This document shows positions 1-7,908 of a DNA stretch of 64,000 bases, piece after piece (position 1 is the stretch's first letter; the number at the start of each line of letters is the position of its first letter). The stretch is taken from the NCBI GenBank assembly GCA_030681895.1, contig JAUXRI010000313.1, positions 1-64,000 on the forward strand, written 5' to 3'. The DNA comes from Myxococcales bacterium. Its GTDB lineage: Bacteria > Myxococcota > Myxococcia > Myxococcales > Myxococcaceae. The translations under genes were made by a program, and so were the position numbers. Below the pieces are notes generated by a model that searched no databases, had not been told where the DNA came from, and worked only from the letters and a program-made list of their open reading frames with translations.

Positions 1-245
1 GCCGCCGGTGCCACCGCCGGTCGCGCCGCCACCCGTGACGAAGCCACCACCGCTCGCGCCGCCGCCCGTGACGGAGCCACCACCGCTCGCGCCGCCGCCC
101 GTGACGGAGCCACCGCCGCTCGCGCCGCCGCCCGTGACGGAGCCACCACCGCTCGCGCCGCCGCCCGTGACGGAGCCACCGCCGCTCGCGCCGCCACCCG
201 TGACGAACCCGCCGCCGCTCGCCCCGCCACCCGTGACGAACCCGC
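1..245. repeat. 33-bp tandem repeat inside lipoprotein gene
   Basis: About seven imperfect copies of a 33-bp unit (containing cccgtgacggagccaccacc) encode the 11-residue Gly-rich repeat of the minus-strand lipoprotein. Copies differ mainly at third positions and in a gag/aac change (Ser to Phe on the coding strand). The array continues beyond position 1. Confidence 0.85.
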
Positions 246-498
246 CGCCAGTGCTGGTGCTGTTCCCCATGCATTGACCGAACTGACAGGTCGCGCCGAG
301 CTGGCACTCGGAGCAGGTGCCGCCGTTCTTCCCGCATGCCGCGAAGCTCATGCCGGCGTGACACTGGCCAGTCGACGTGGAGCAACAGCCCTGGCAGGTG
401 CCGGGACCGCAGGCCGGCTTCGTCGGGCCGCACGAGACGGCGAGGACGATGCCGGTCGCGAGCGAAAACAGGAAGGCGAGTGGTGAGAGCGAGCGCAT
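1..498 (-). CDS. Gly-rich repeat lipoprotein, N-terminal part (3' end outside window)
   Basis: The gene runs off the left edge, so only the N-terminal ~166 residues are visible. From the ATG at 498 it reads MRSLSPLAFLFSLATGIV followed by a hydrophobic stretch ending in AVSC, a lipoprotein signal peptide with the Cys at about residue 23. A Cys-rich head follows (pairs CGPGTC, CC, CSEC, CQFGQC), then an 11-residue tandem repeat of the type GGGASGGGSVT. Cys-rich head plus Gly-rich linker is common in predicted myxobacterial surface lipoproteins, where the linker joins the lipid anchor to a C-terminal domain, here unseen. Function unknown. The reading frame is clear; the opposite-strand proline-rich reading of the repeat is an artefact. 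Confidence 0.75.
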   Translation of the reverse strand, partial: MRSLSPLAFLFSLATGIVLAVSCGPTKPACGPGTCQGCCSTSTGQCHAGMSFAACGKNGGTCSECQLGATCQFGQCMGNSTSTGGGFVTGGGASGGGFVTGGGASGGGSVTGGGASGGGSVTGGGASGGGSVTGGGASGGGSVTGGGASGGGFVTGGGATGGGTGG

Positions 499-564
499 GC
501 CGCGAGCCTCGACGACGACGACGACCGTGTCACGTCAAAGGGAGGTGGCGCGCGTTGATCACTG

Positions 565-852
565 TCAGCGGCCGCTCAACGTCCCGGCGACATCCCACCC
601 GCCGGTCGACGCGGGCGTGACGCGGAGCACGCGGAAGCTGGCGCGCAGCGGAGGAAGCCGGGCGTCTTTGCCGCTCAACACCACCTGCATGTCGGCGCCG
701 AGGCTCGGCTCGAGCGGCGCGCGGAACGAGAGGCCTTCGCTCGAGAGGTCGCGACCATCACCGGAGAACTCGACGCCGCTCTCGATGTCGATGATGCCGA
801 CCGAGGTGTCTTCGAGGGTGAGGCGGGTGAAGCGGCGCAGGTTCGAGGTCAT
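565..852 (-). CDS. PilZ-domain protein
   Basis: A 95-residue protein that is essentially one PilZ domain. It starts MTSNLRRFTRLTLED, where the Arg pair fits the first half of the c-di-GMP-binding signature (RxxxR). GRDLSSEGLSF near residue 33 matches the second half, D/NxSxxG, and beta strands follow. PilZ domains bind cyclic di-GMP and act as adaptors in motility, polysaccharide or secretion control; stand-alone PilZ proteins are numerous in myxobacteria. It is transcribed away from the lipoprotein gene at 963, leaving a 110-bp divergent promoter region. Partner unknown. Confidence 0.78.
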   Translation of the reverse strand: MTSNLRRFTRLTLEDTSVGIIDIESGVEFSGDGRDLSSEGLSFRAPLEPSLGADMQVVLSGKDARLPPLRASFRVLRVTPASTGGWDVAGTLSGR

Positions 853-962
853 CGTGGCTCCAGAGTGCTGCAGGGACGTCGCGTGATGTTACGGACGCAT
901 CGGGACCCGTCAACAAAGTGACCGGGAGCGCGCTGATCAGCCGCCTGTGGCAAGACTCCGAC

Positions 963-2150
963 ATGAATTCGCGATGGCTCGCCGCGGTGCCGCTCGTCGT
1001 CGTGCTCGCGTGTGGTGGAGAGAAGCCCCCTCCGTGCGCTCCAGGTGGCCGCGCCTGTGATGGGAACACGCTGATCACCTGCTCCCTCGACGGGAAGACC
1101 TTCACCGAGACGCGCTGCCTCGCGAACTTTCAGGTCTGCAGCCAGCTCACCCTCGAGTGCGTGGAGTCCCCGACGGGCCGTGGCGGCGGCGCGAGTGGGA
1201 CCGGCGGTGGGCGGGCTGGCGGAAGCGCGGCGGGTGGTGGGAGCGCCACTGGTGGCGGCGTTGCAACCGGTGGCGGCGCTGCGACGGGTGGTGGCGTTGC
1301 GACCGGTGGCGGCGCTGCGACGGGTGGTGGCGTTGCGACCGGTGGCGGCGTTGCGACGGGTGGTGGCGTTGCGACCGGTGGCGGCGTTGCGACCGGTGGT
1401 GGCGTTGCGACCGGTGGTGGCGCTGCGTCCTGTACCGCGCCGTATCCAATCCAGCCGAGCCCGCCGGCGATGCCTCCGTACTCCGGCACCGTCTACGTCG
1501 ACCCTGACGTCATCACCTCGAGCGACCCGACGTCGTTCCGCATGCTCACCGCCACGGGGCAGGGCATGCGCACCATCTACGACCGTCGGACGAGCGCCTT
1601 CATCACCGTCAACGCCTGGCTCTTCGACGCGCAGTTCGGCTCGACGAAGCACGTCGAGGTGCAGGTCAACCCCGAGTTCACGCAGACGCAAGCGCAGACC
1701 CACGCGACCTTCCACGCGACGGCCGTGGGGCGGCTGCCTGCGTTCGCGTTTCGCGACATCGACGCGCTGTGGATCAACGGCGGCAACTTTCCGTACGGCG
1801 GCGGCAACCGCTCCATCCTCATCCACACCGAGCAGACCGTCGTCTACGAGGCAGGCGGGTGGACCGAAGAGGCCATGCTCCACGAGAGCGGCCACACGTC
1901 ATTCGACAGCTACCACGCGAGCGCGGCCCGCTGGCTCGAGGCACAGCGGGCCGACGGCGTCTCCATCAGCACCTACGGGCGCGACAACCCGACCCGCGAA
2001 GACGTCTCCGAGACGCTCAGCATGTGGTTCGCGCTGCGGTTCCGCAGCTCCCGCCTGTCGAGCGCCGACGTGCAGAAGATCAGCACCAGCATTCCGAGCC
2101 GGCTCAGCTACTACGACTGCCTCGGCTTGACCGACGCCCTGCTGCAGTAG
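963..2150 (+). CDS. Lipoprotein with Gly-rich linker and HExxH putative metallopeptidase domain
   Basis: The start at 963 gives MNSRWLAAVPLVVVLAC, a clean lipoprotein signal with the lipid-anchored Cys at residue 17; an ATG 45 bp upstream would spoil it. A short Cys-rich region follows, then a GGGVAT/GGGAAT repeat of about 70 residues, then a ~235-residue C-terminal domain. That domain contains LHESGHTSFDSYH, an HExxH motif with a further His, as in zinc metallopeptidases; the mature region also carries EDVSETLSMWFALRF. I infer a surface-anchored zinc peptidase-like domain. A third zinc ligand is not certain, so activity is unproven. 395 residues in total. Confidence 0.75.
   Translation: MNSRWLAAVPLVVVLACGGEKPPPCAPGGRACDGNTLITCSLDGKTFTETRCLANFQVCSQLTLECVESPTGRGGGASGTGGGRAGGSAAGGGSATGGGVATGGGAATGGGVATGGGAATGGGVATGGGVATGGGVATGGGVATGGGVATGGGAASCTAPYPIQPSPPAMPPYSGTVYVDPDVITSSDPTSFRMLTATGQGMRTIYDRRTSAFITVNAWLFDAQFGSTKHVEVQVNPEFTQTQAQTHATFHATAVGRLPAFAFRDIDALWINGGNFPYGGGNRSILIHTEQTVVYEAGGWTEEAMLHESGHTSFDSYHASAARWLEAQRADGVSISTYGRDNPTREDVSETLSMWFALRFRSSRLSSADVQKISTSIPSRLSYYDCLGLTDALLQ
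1231..1428. repeat. 18-bp tandem repeat encoding GGGVAT/GGGAAT
   Basis: About eleven copies of an 18-bp unit (ggtggcggcgttgcgacc and variants) form the Gly-rich linker of the lipoprotein at 963-2150. The repeat stays in frame, so copy-number change would alter linker length without frameshift. Confidence 0.85.
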
Positions 2151-2157
2151 CCGTGCG

Positions 2158-3891
2158 TCACTTCGCGAGCAGCAGCTCGAGCCCGTCCATCGCGGGCAGG
2201 TCGAGCTTCTCGTTCAGCGTCGCGGCCACTTTTCCTTCGGGCCGCTTCTTCGCGATGACGGCGAAGCGCACGACGTCGGCGGCCATCGCGCTGGTCGATG
2301 ACGCCTTCAGCGCCGAGTCGAGGAACGTCTGCGCGCGGCCGTCGGCCACCTTTCGAAGCCCGCTCATCACCGTGCTCTTCGCGCCGCTGAGGTACGAGCC
2401 CTTGAGGTCGGCCGCCGTCGGAGCTCTCGCCGAGACCGCGCCGAGGTTCGCGCGCGCGACGGACCCATGGCCGACGCTCTCTTCGGCCGCCGTCACCTTC
2501 TGCTCGACGGGCGCGTCGGCGCCTTGCTTGATGGTGACGGTGCCGGAGAGGGTGCCGCGGTACTTCGTGCCGTCGTAGGGGACCGAGACCATCGCGAAGG
2601 CTGGCTCGTCCTTCTTGATGCGGCCGAGCTGCTCCAGACAGTACTGGTAGCTCTTGTTGTTGGAGGCGAGCTGACCGCAGTTGGAGTTCTTCGGGCCGTT
2701 GCGCGAGCAGCTCTCTTCAGCGCGCTTGTTGAACGAGAGCTTGGTGGCGCACATCTCACTCTTGAGCTGCCACTCGTGGCGGGTGCGCGTGCCCTTCTGC
2801 TCCTTCACCTCGGTCGTCAGGGAGACTTGCTCCTTCGTGGACTGGAACGAGGGCGTCGAGAGCTGCACCACCACGGGAATGTCGGCGCCCGTCGTGGCGA
2901 ACTCGAGGCCCGAGCCCAGCCCGTCGGCCTTGATGCGCGCGATGACCTCGGCAGCGAGCCCATCACCTGCGAACGAGACGGTGAGCGACTCCTTGATGGC
3001 GGCCTTCGTCACCAGCGCCTTCGCGTCAGCCACGTCTTTACCCTGCCGGGCCGTGTCGCCTGCCAGCAGCGCCATCTTGCCTGCGCAGGCCAGGTACAGC
3101 GCCGCGGCTGCGGGCTCGTCCTTCACCTTCGCGGCTTCCGCCTCGTAGTCGGTCGCGATGGCGGTTCGCAGCGCGCTGAAGACCGAACGAACACGCGCGT
3201 TCTGATCAGCCATGAGGCCAGGCAGCTCCGCAGGGAACTTCGCGGCCATGAGCTCGCGGTACACCGCGACGTGTTTGCCGTCCTTCGAGTCCGTCTCGAG
3301 CTTGCTCAGGCAGACGTCGGTGTGGGGCTTCATGGCGGCGCGCTGACCGTCGTCGGTGGCCACCTCGGTCAGCCACGTCTTCGACCGCTTCAGCTCGTCG
3401 TAGTGCTTCTCGAGGCGCACCAGGCACGGCACGCCGCCGAGGCTCGTCGCTTCTTTCGTGACCTTCTCGAAGTTCGACGCGGTGGCCTTCTTCAGCTCCG
3501 CGCACGCCTGCGGCTGCAGTGCCTCGACGCCGAGTTCGGCGTTCGTCAGCTGCGAGTCGAGCGTGCTCGGGCTCCGGCACATCTGGAGCATCACCGCGGT
3601 GTCACCCTTCGCGACGGCGCGCGCGAGGCGCTCGGTCTCATTCCCCGCGAGCACCTTCTTGAGCTCGGCGCAGGCCTTGTCCTGTTGCCCGATGACGCCG
3701 CCGTGCATGTAGCCGTTGGCGAACGAGATGATGTGCGGGTTCCGGCACATCTGCTTGAGCGCGCTCGTGTCCCGGTCCTTCACGGCCGTGTCGAAGAGCT
3801 GGGTCTCTTCCCTGACGAACTCGGGCGGCAGCCAACACGCCATGAGGCCTGCGGAGTAGAGGCCTACGGCCAACGTCGTTCGATTCGCCAT
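2158..3891 (-). CDS. Uncharacterised lipoprotein with duplicated CAELKK module
   Basis: A 577-residue protein with signal peptide and lipobox (AGLMAC, Cys at residue 19). The first ~110 mature residues hold two copies of a ~60-residue module: DTSALKQMCRNP...ACAELKKVLAGN and DTAVMLQMCRSP...ACAELKKATASN. The rest is predicted mixed alpha/beta, with a Cys-containing segment (MCATKL, CSRNGPKNSNC, YQYCLEQL) around residues 380-420 that could form disulfides. I do not recognise a family. It faces the lipoprotein gene at 963 tail to tail with a 7-bp gap. Location: periplasmic or outer membrane by lipid anchor. Confidence 0.7.
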   Translation of the reverse strand: MANRTTLAVGLYSAGLMACWLPPEFVREETQLFDTAVKDRDTSALKQMCRNPHIISFANGYMHGGVIGQQDKACAELKKVLAGNETERLARAVAKGDTAVMLQMCRSPSTLDSQLTNAELGVEALQPQACAELKKATASNFEKVTKEATSLGGVPCLVRLEKHYDELKRSKTWLTEVATDDGQRAAMKPHTDVCLSKLETDSKDGKHVAVYRELMAAKFPAELPGLMADQNARVRSVFSALRTAIATDYEAEAAKVKDEPAAAALYLACAGKMALLAGDTARQGKDVADAKALVTKAAIKESLTVSFAGDGLAAEVIARIKADGLGSGLEFATTGADIPVVVQLSTPSFQSTKEQVSLTTEVKEQKGTRTRHEWQLKSEMCATKLSFNKRAEESCSRNGPKNSNCGQLASNNKSYQYCLEQLGRIKKDEPAFAMVSVPYDGTKYRGTLSGTVTIKQGADAPVEQKVTAAEESVGHGSVARANLGAVSARAPTAADLKGSYLSGAKSTVMSGLRKVADGRAQTFLDSALKASSTSAMAADVVRFAVIAKKRPEGKVAATLNEKLDLPAMDGLELLLAK

Positions 3892-3960
3892 GTGGTGTGA
3901 GTCCCGGGGGTGAGAAGACCCGGCCTCGTACCAAGCGCAGCGGACAAAGCGAGAACCTCG

Positions 3961-4489
3961 GCTAGTTCCAGCGCCGCCACTCGTCTTCGTACGTGTGCAC
4001 CAGCACCTGGTTGTTGAGCCGGTTCACCTCGCTGGGCACCTGGTCCATATCGGGCGGGAAGCTGAAGAGCGCGGGCATCGACTTCTCCGAGAGGAACGAC
4101 AGGCCCTCGGGCAGCGGGCGCTTCGGCTCCATCGATGACGTCGACGCCATCACGTCGCCCCACTCGCCGAAGCTCGGCACCCACACGTGTTTGGGCCGCG
4201 TCGCGAAGCCGGCCGCGCGCACCGTCTCGTCGATGCACCAGAAGCTCTTTCGCGCGAACAGCGGTGACGTCGACTGAATGACGGCCACGCCGCCCTCGGC
4301 GATGTGCCGCTTCACCATCGAGTAGAACTTCGTCGTGTAGAGCTTGCCGAGCGAGAAGTTGTTCGGGTCGGGGAAGTCGATGATGACGACGTCGAACGAC
4401 TCCTTGGTCTCGTCGATGAAGCGCAGCGCGTCGTCGACGGGAGCACCGATTCGAGCAGCCACGTGCTCCACAGGCCGACGAGCCCGTTG
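3961..4489 (-). pseudogene. Truncated and internally deleted second copy of the spermidine-synthase-like gene
   Basis: This stretch is a near-identical copy of 6264-6739 (last 156 codons, stop TAG included) joined directly to a copy of about 7200-7252. The 460 bp between them is missing. The breakpoint lies in the 10-mer cgcgtcgtcg, present twice in the intact gene (6730-6739 and 7190-7199) and once here (4427-4436), so the loss fits recombination or slippage between short direct repeats. Since 460 is not a multiple of 3, the frame is broken and the SAM-binding GGGDG region is gone. The remaining part has changes such as Tyr to Lys and Tyr to Asp against the intact copy. An open frame of 292 codons (3962-4840) crosses it but is a chance fusion. 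Confidence 0.85.
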
Positions 4490-4645
4490 GCGACCGCTCT
4501 GGGCCTCGCACGCCGCCTTGGCACTCGACCCTTCGCTCAGTTTCCTGCGTTGTTCTTCTTTTCCGTCGTCGGCCTCATGCACCACCTTCTCCGGCGCCCT
4601 TCGCCGGCCCTCCACCGCCTCGGCCACGCCCCGTCTCCTCCCTCC

Positions 4646-4840
4646 GATGGCGCGTGGCTCGGCTGGCGTTGGCTCACAGGCTCCACACCAGCGCGGTCCC
4701 TCGATGAATCGCGCGCCGTGACGCAGACGGAGGCGACCGCAACGGCTGCAGCTCCCAGTGCTGACCTGCGCATGCACCAGGCACGAGGCGACGTCTGGCG
4801 CGCCGGCTTCGAGTCGTGGCTCGACGGAAGAGTCGCTCAT
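4646..4840 (-). pseudogene. N-terminal remnant of a zinc-ribbon/B-box-like membrane protein
   Basis: From the ATG at 4840 the first ~65 codons look like real protein: MSDSSVEPRLEAGAPDVASC then a CxxC...CxxC zinc ribbon (CSRCG and CGAC) and PRAIGG. In related proteins, as I recall them, a hydrophobic IGGWL-type membrane region would follow. Here the frame instead turns into Arg-rich, non-membrane sequence and runs into the truncated synthase copy. I read it as the broken 5' end of a gene that lost its membrane part. It could still be expressed as a fusion, but nothing supports that. Confidence 0.4.
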
Positions 4841-4913
4841 GGAGGACTCATGGTGGAGACCGTCTGAAGACTAACTCAGACCCCCTGCTACGACGGCTTG
4901 TTCGTCCGGCAGA

Positions 4914-5366
4914 ATGCGGGCAGCATCGCGAGCAATGCGATTGGCAAGCCGCAGAACAACAGCACTCGCGGTGGCGCTGACTTGTCAATTCCTGACGGGG
5001 TGCCTCGAGAACACCTGCTCACGAATTGATGCAGCCAACGAAGCATACTTCGCAGGAAGAACGAGCTGCCCGAACACGTGCTTTTTTACCACTTCTCTCG
5101 AGCCCGTCCACTGCGCGGGAACCAAGCGCACGTTCGACGTCGAGGCCTGCGTCAGCAAGCTGCAGGCGTGCAGCGCAGCCGACCTGAAGGTCATCGAGCG
5201 GTATGCGGCGTGTCTCGAGGGAGTTCCAGCCTGCGACGTCCAGCCAGGCAACAACACCCCAATCTGGAGGTGCAACTCCGTTCTTCTCCCCAGCGATGGC
5301 GGCGGCCAGGTCTCGGCGCTCTCAGCGACATGCACCTTCAAACAGAACGACGTGCTGAGCCGCTAG
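4914..5366 (+). CDS. Small Cys-rich lipoprotein
   Basis: 150 residues. Signal peptide ending in LTGC; the start may equally be the ATG at 4935, giving MRLASRRTTALAVALTCQF and an ordinary signal length. The mature part has at least nine Cys in pairs (CSRI, CPNTC, CAGT, CVSKLQAC, CLEGVPAC, C near the C-terminus), suggesting disulfide-stabilised folding outside the cytoplasm. No family recognised. It lies alone between decayed sequences on the opposite strand, and no clear ribosome-binding site precedes either start, so its activity is less certain than that of its neighbours. Confidence 0.6.
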   Translation: MRAASRAMRLASRRTTALAVALTCQFLTGCLENTCSRIDAANEAYFAGRTSCPNTCFFTTSLEPVHCAGTKRTFDVEACVSKLQACSAADLKVIERYAACLEGVPACDVQPGNNTPIWRCNSVLLPSDGGGQVSALSATCTFKQNDVLSR

Positions 5367-5398
5367 GAAACATGATGATTCTGAAGCCGCATGCTCGA

Positions 5399-5603
5399 TC
5401 AGGGTCTGGCGATGCGAGCAAAGTGATGGGCGAGGCGCTCGACGACGGCGCGGTTCTCGGCCGCGGCGCCACGCAGCTTGCCGAGGTGTGACACAGCTCC
5501 GTCACGTCTATTCCCGTCGCCGCCAGCTCATCCTTCGCGCCCGCCAGCCAATGGCCAAACATGTCGCCGGTCAGCTCGAGGTGAAATTGAAAGCCAAAGC
5601 TGT
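5399..5603 (-). pseudogene. C-terminal remnant of a class I glutamine amidotransferase, frameshifted
   Basis: In reverse orientation from 5603 the translation reads SFGFQFHLELTGDMFGHWLA, the His-containing region of class I glutamine amidotransferases (GFQFHxE, with the catalytic His and Glu). The frame then goes wrong near TELCHTSA. In the +1/+2 register the sequence resumes as LGKLRGAAAENRAVVERLAH and stops at 5399-5401, which looks like the true C-terminus. One indel near 5487 therefore separates the halves. Nothing resembling the Cys-nucleophile domain is found upstream, so only the 3' end survives. Confidence 0.65.
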
Positions 5604-6263
5604 GGAAGGAAGAGAAGCAAAGCTGAAACGGGATGAGGGGTCGAGTGTCGACGCGGCTCGAAGACCGGATGGGGCGCCGATGGCCGGCAGTCAAAAGAGG
5701 TCGTGCCAGGGCTCGGGGAGGGCTGGGCTGGGCGGTGGAGAGCGGGAGTCGGCGAGCCAGGAGGCGCTCCTCGGCGGCTGTTCGGGGGCGGAGTGCACGG
5801 CGATGACGCGGCGACGGCCACCGCAGGGGGCAGCGGAAGACGTCGATGGAGAAGGAGTGTTGGTGAAGGGCGGCCCAGTCGAGGCGAGGGGAGGCGCGTC
5901 GTTGCTGCTTCTTCGACGACGACGGTGACGTCTTCACTGGTGCTGGCGGTGGAGCAGTGACGACTGGGCGAAGTGCGGCGTGAGGTGTGTAGACGCGGTG
6001 GAAGCTGCTCCACGCAACGCCGAGTTGCGCCACCATCACTGCGGGGCTGGGAGGGTCCTCACTGTGCGTTGAGGGCCCCGAAGTCTGGCGGAGCGCTTGC
6101 GTTCAGCTCGGTGACGACATCGAGGTGCTGGCCCGCGTCGATGCTGACGACGACTGGCGTCGTCCCTGCTGGTGCCTCAAGTCGACCGTGGGCTCGCGCG
6201 ACTTCATGCAATGACGCTCCATCAGCGGCTCGAAGGGCATCGACACCACCTGCTGCCGTAGCC
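5604..6263. other. Non-coding or decayed stretch between pseudogenes
   Basis: About 660 bp with no convincing gene. Open frames here have erratic composition (Pro/Ser/Arg-rich on one strand, Gly/Arg-rich on the other) and no signal, domain or ribosome-binding site. In reverse orientation 6059-6260 gives a ~65-residue piece (containing TPVVVSIDAGQHLDVVTEL) with protein-like composition, just downstream of the synthase stop; it may be another gene remnant. I interpret the zone, with its flanking pseudogenes, as a rearrangement scar. Confidence 0.5.
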
Positions 6264-6264
6264 G

Positions 6265-7761
6265 CTAGTTCCAGCGCCGCCACTCGTCTTCGTAGGTGTG
6301 CACCAGCACCTGATTGTTGAGCCGGTTCACCTCGCTGGGCACCTGGTCCATGTCGGGCGGGAAGCTGAAGAGCGCGGGCATCGACTTCTCCGAGAGGAAC
6401 GACAGGCCCTCGGGCAGCGGGCGCTTCGGCTCCATCGACGACGTCGACGCCATCACGTAGCCCCACTCGCCGAAGCTCGGCACCCACACGTGGTAGGGCC
6501 GCGTGGCGAAGCCGGCCGCACGCACCGTCTCGTCGATGCACCAGAAGCTCTTTCGCGCGAACAGCGGCGACGTCGACTGAATGACGGCCACGCCGCCCTC
6601 GGCGATGTGCCGCTTCACCATCGAGTAGAACTTCGTCGTGTAGAGCTTGCCGAGCGAGAAGTTGTTCGGGTCGGGGAAGTCGATGATGACGACGTCGAAC
6701 GACTCCTTCGTCTCGTCGATGAAGCGCAGCGCGTCGTCGTTGATGACGCGAACCTTCGGGCTCTCGAGCGAGTGCCGGTTGAGCGCCGCCAGTTCTTCGT
6801 AGTTCACGGCCAGCTTCGTCATCGCGGGGTCGAGGTCGACGAGCGTGATGGCCTCGACCTCTGGGAAGCGGAGCACCTCGCGCGCGGCCAGACCGTCGCC
6901 ACCTCCCAGAATGAGCACGCGCTTCACGTCCTTCGCGGCCCGCATCGCCGGCACCACCAGCGCCTCGTGGTAGCGGTACTCGTCGACGGCGGCGAACTGC
7001 AGGTTGCCGTTCAAGAACAACGAGAAGCCCCGGTGCCCACGCGTGATGACGATGCGCTGGTACGGCGTCGACAGCGCGTGCACGACTTCATCGGCGTAGA
7101 GCTGCTCCTCGAACAGCTCGGTCAGCTGACCGCCCATCGCGAGCCCGACGAGCAGCACCACCGACACCAGCACGGCCTTGATGCGCAGCCGCGTCGTCGA
7201 CGGCAACACCGACTCGAGCAGCCACGTGCTCCACAGACCGACGAGCCCGTTGAGCAGGCCGAACGCGAGCGACGTGCGTACGAGCCCCAGCTTGGGCACC
7301 AGCACGATGGGGAACAGCAACGACGCGAACAACGCGCCGAGGTAGTCGAAGGTCAACACGCGCGAGACGAGGTCCTTGAACTCGAGCTGGTCCTTCATGA
7401 TGCGAAGGAGCAGCGGAATCTCGAGCCCCACCAGCGTGCCGATGACCGTCACCATGCCGTAGAGCGCGACGCGAAAAGACGCTCCCGACGAGAAGGTGGC
7501 GAAGAGGAACGGCGCCGAGATGCCGCCCACGAGGGCCACGGCCAGCTCGATCTCCACGAACCGCGTCGCCACGCCCTTGTCGATGAAGCCCGAGAGCCAC
7601 GCACCGATGCCGAGCGCGAAGAGGTACACGCCGATGACGGTCGAGAACTGCGTGATGGAGTCGCCGAGCAGGTAGCTGGCGAGCGTGCCCACGATGAGCT
7701 CGTAGATGAGCCCGCAGGTCGCGATGACGAGGACGGTGAGGAAGAGCAGGGAGCGGTTCAC
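6265..7761 (-). CDS. speE: Membrane-fused polyamine aminopropyltransferase (spermidine-synthase-like)
   Basis: 498 residues. The N-terminal half (about 1-215) is a multi-pass membrane domain with seven to eight helices, including CGLIYELIVG at 16-25. The C-terminal half is a spermidine-synthase fold: GGGDG at 286-290 binds the decarboxylated SAM-type cofactor, VDLDP at 308-312 is the acidic ribose-binding strand end, DDALRF at 342-347 follows, and DFPDPN at 361-366 matches the catalytic D-x-P-D loop. The family transfers an aminopropyl group to putrescine, though members with the membrane fusion are often of unknown substrate. No speD-like gene is nearby. Its 3' part is duplicated 2.3 kb away at 3961-4489. 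Confidence 0.85.
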   Translation of the reverse strand: MNRSLLFLTVLVIATCGLIYELIVGTLASYLLGDSITQFSTVIGVYLFALGIGAWLSGFIDKGVATRFVEIELAVALVGGISAPFLFATFSSGASFRVALYGMVTVIGTLVGLEIPLLLRIMKDQLEFKDLVSRVLTFDYLGALFASLLFPIVLVPKLGLVRTSLAFGLLNGLVGLWSTWLLESVLPSTTRLRIKAVLVSVVLLVGLAMGGQLTELFEEQLYADEVVHALSTPYQRIVITRGHRGFSLFLNGNLQFAAVDEYRYHEALVVPAMRAAKDVKRVLILGGGDGLAAREVLRFPEVEAITLVDLDPAMTKLAVNYEELAALNRHSLESPKVRVINDDALRFIDETKESFDVVIIDFPDPNNFSLGKLYTTKFYSMVKRHIAEGGVAVIQSTSPLFARKSFWCIDETVRAAGFATRPYHVWVPSFGEWGYVMASTSSMEPKRPLPEGLSFLSEKSMPALFSFPPDMDQVPSEVNRLNNQVLVHTYEDEWRRWN

Positions 7762-7908
7762 GGCCGCCGCGTCAGACCACTTGAGGGAGGGCGTGGCAAC
7801 GGCGACCTCATGACGGCTTCATGACGAAACGCGCGCGCAACGCCGCGAGACGTCGTCCGATGGCGCCATTCGGGGAACCAACCAGCCCACGATGCTGTTG
7901 GAAGAGTC

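Noticed and set aside
849..1895. Long minus-strand frame (348 codons) opposite the Gly-repeat lipoprotein
   Set aside because: Antisense shadow of the repeat region: Arg/Thr/Ala-rich, no signal, no domain, no ribosome-binding site.
1180..2130. Plus-strand frame of 316 codons in another register over the same gene
   Set aside because: Arg/Ser-rich composition typical of a shifted frame in GC-rich coding DNA.
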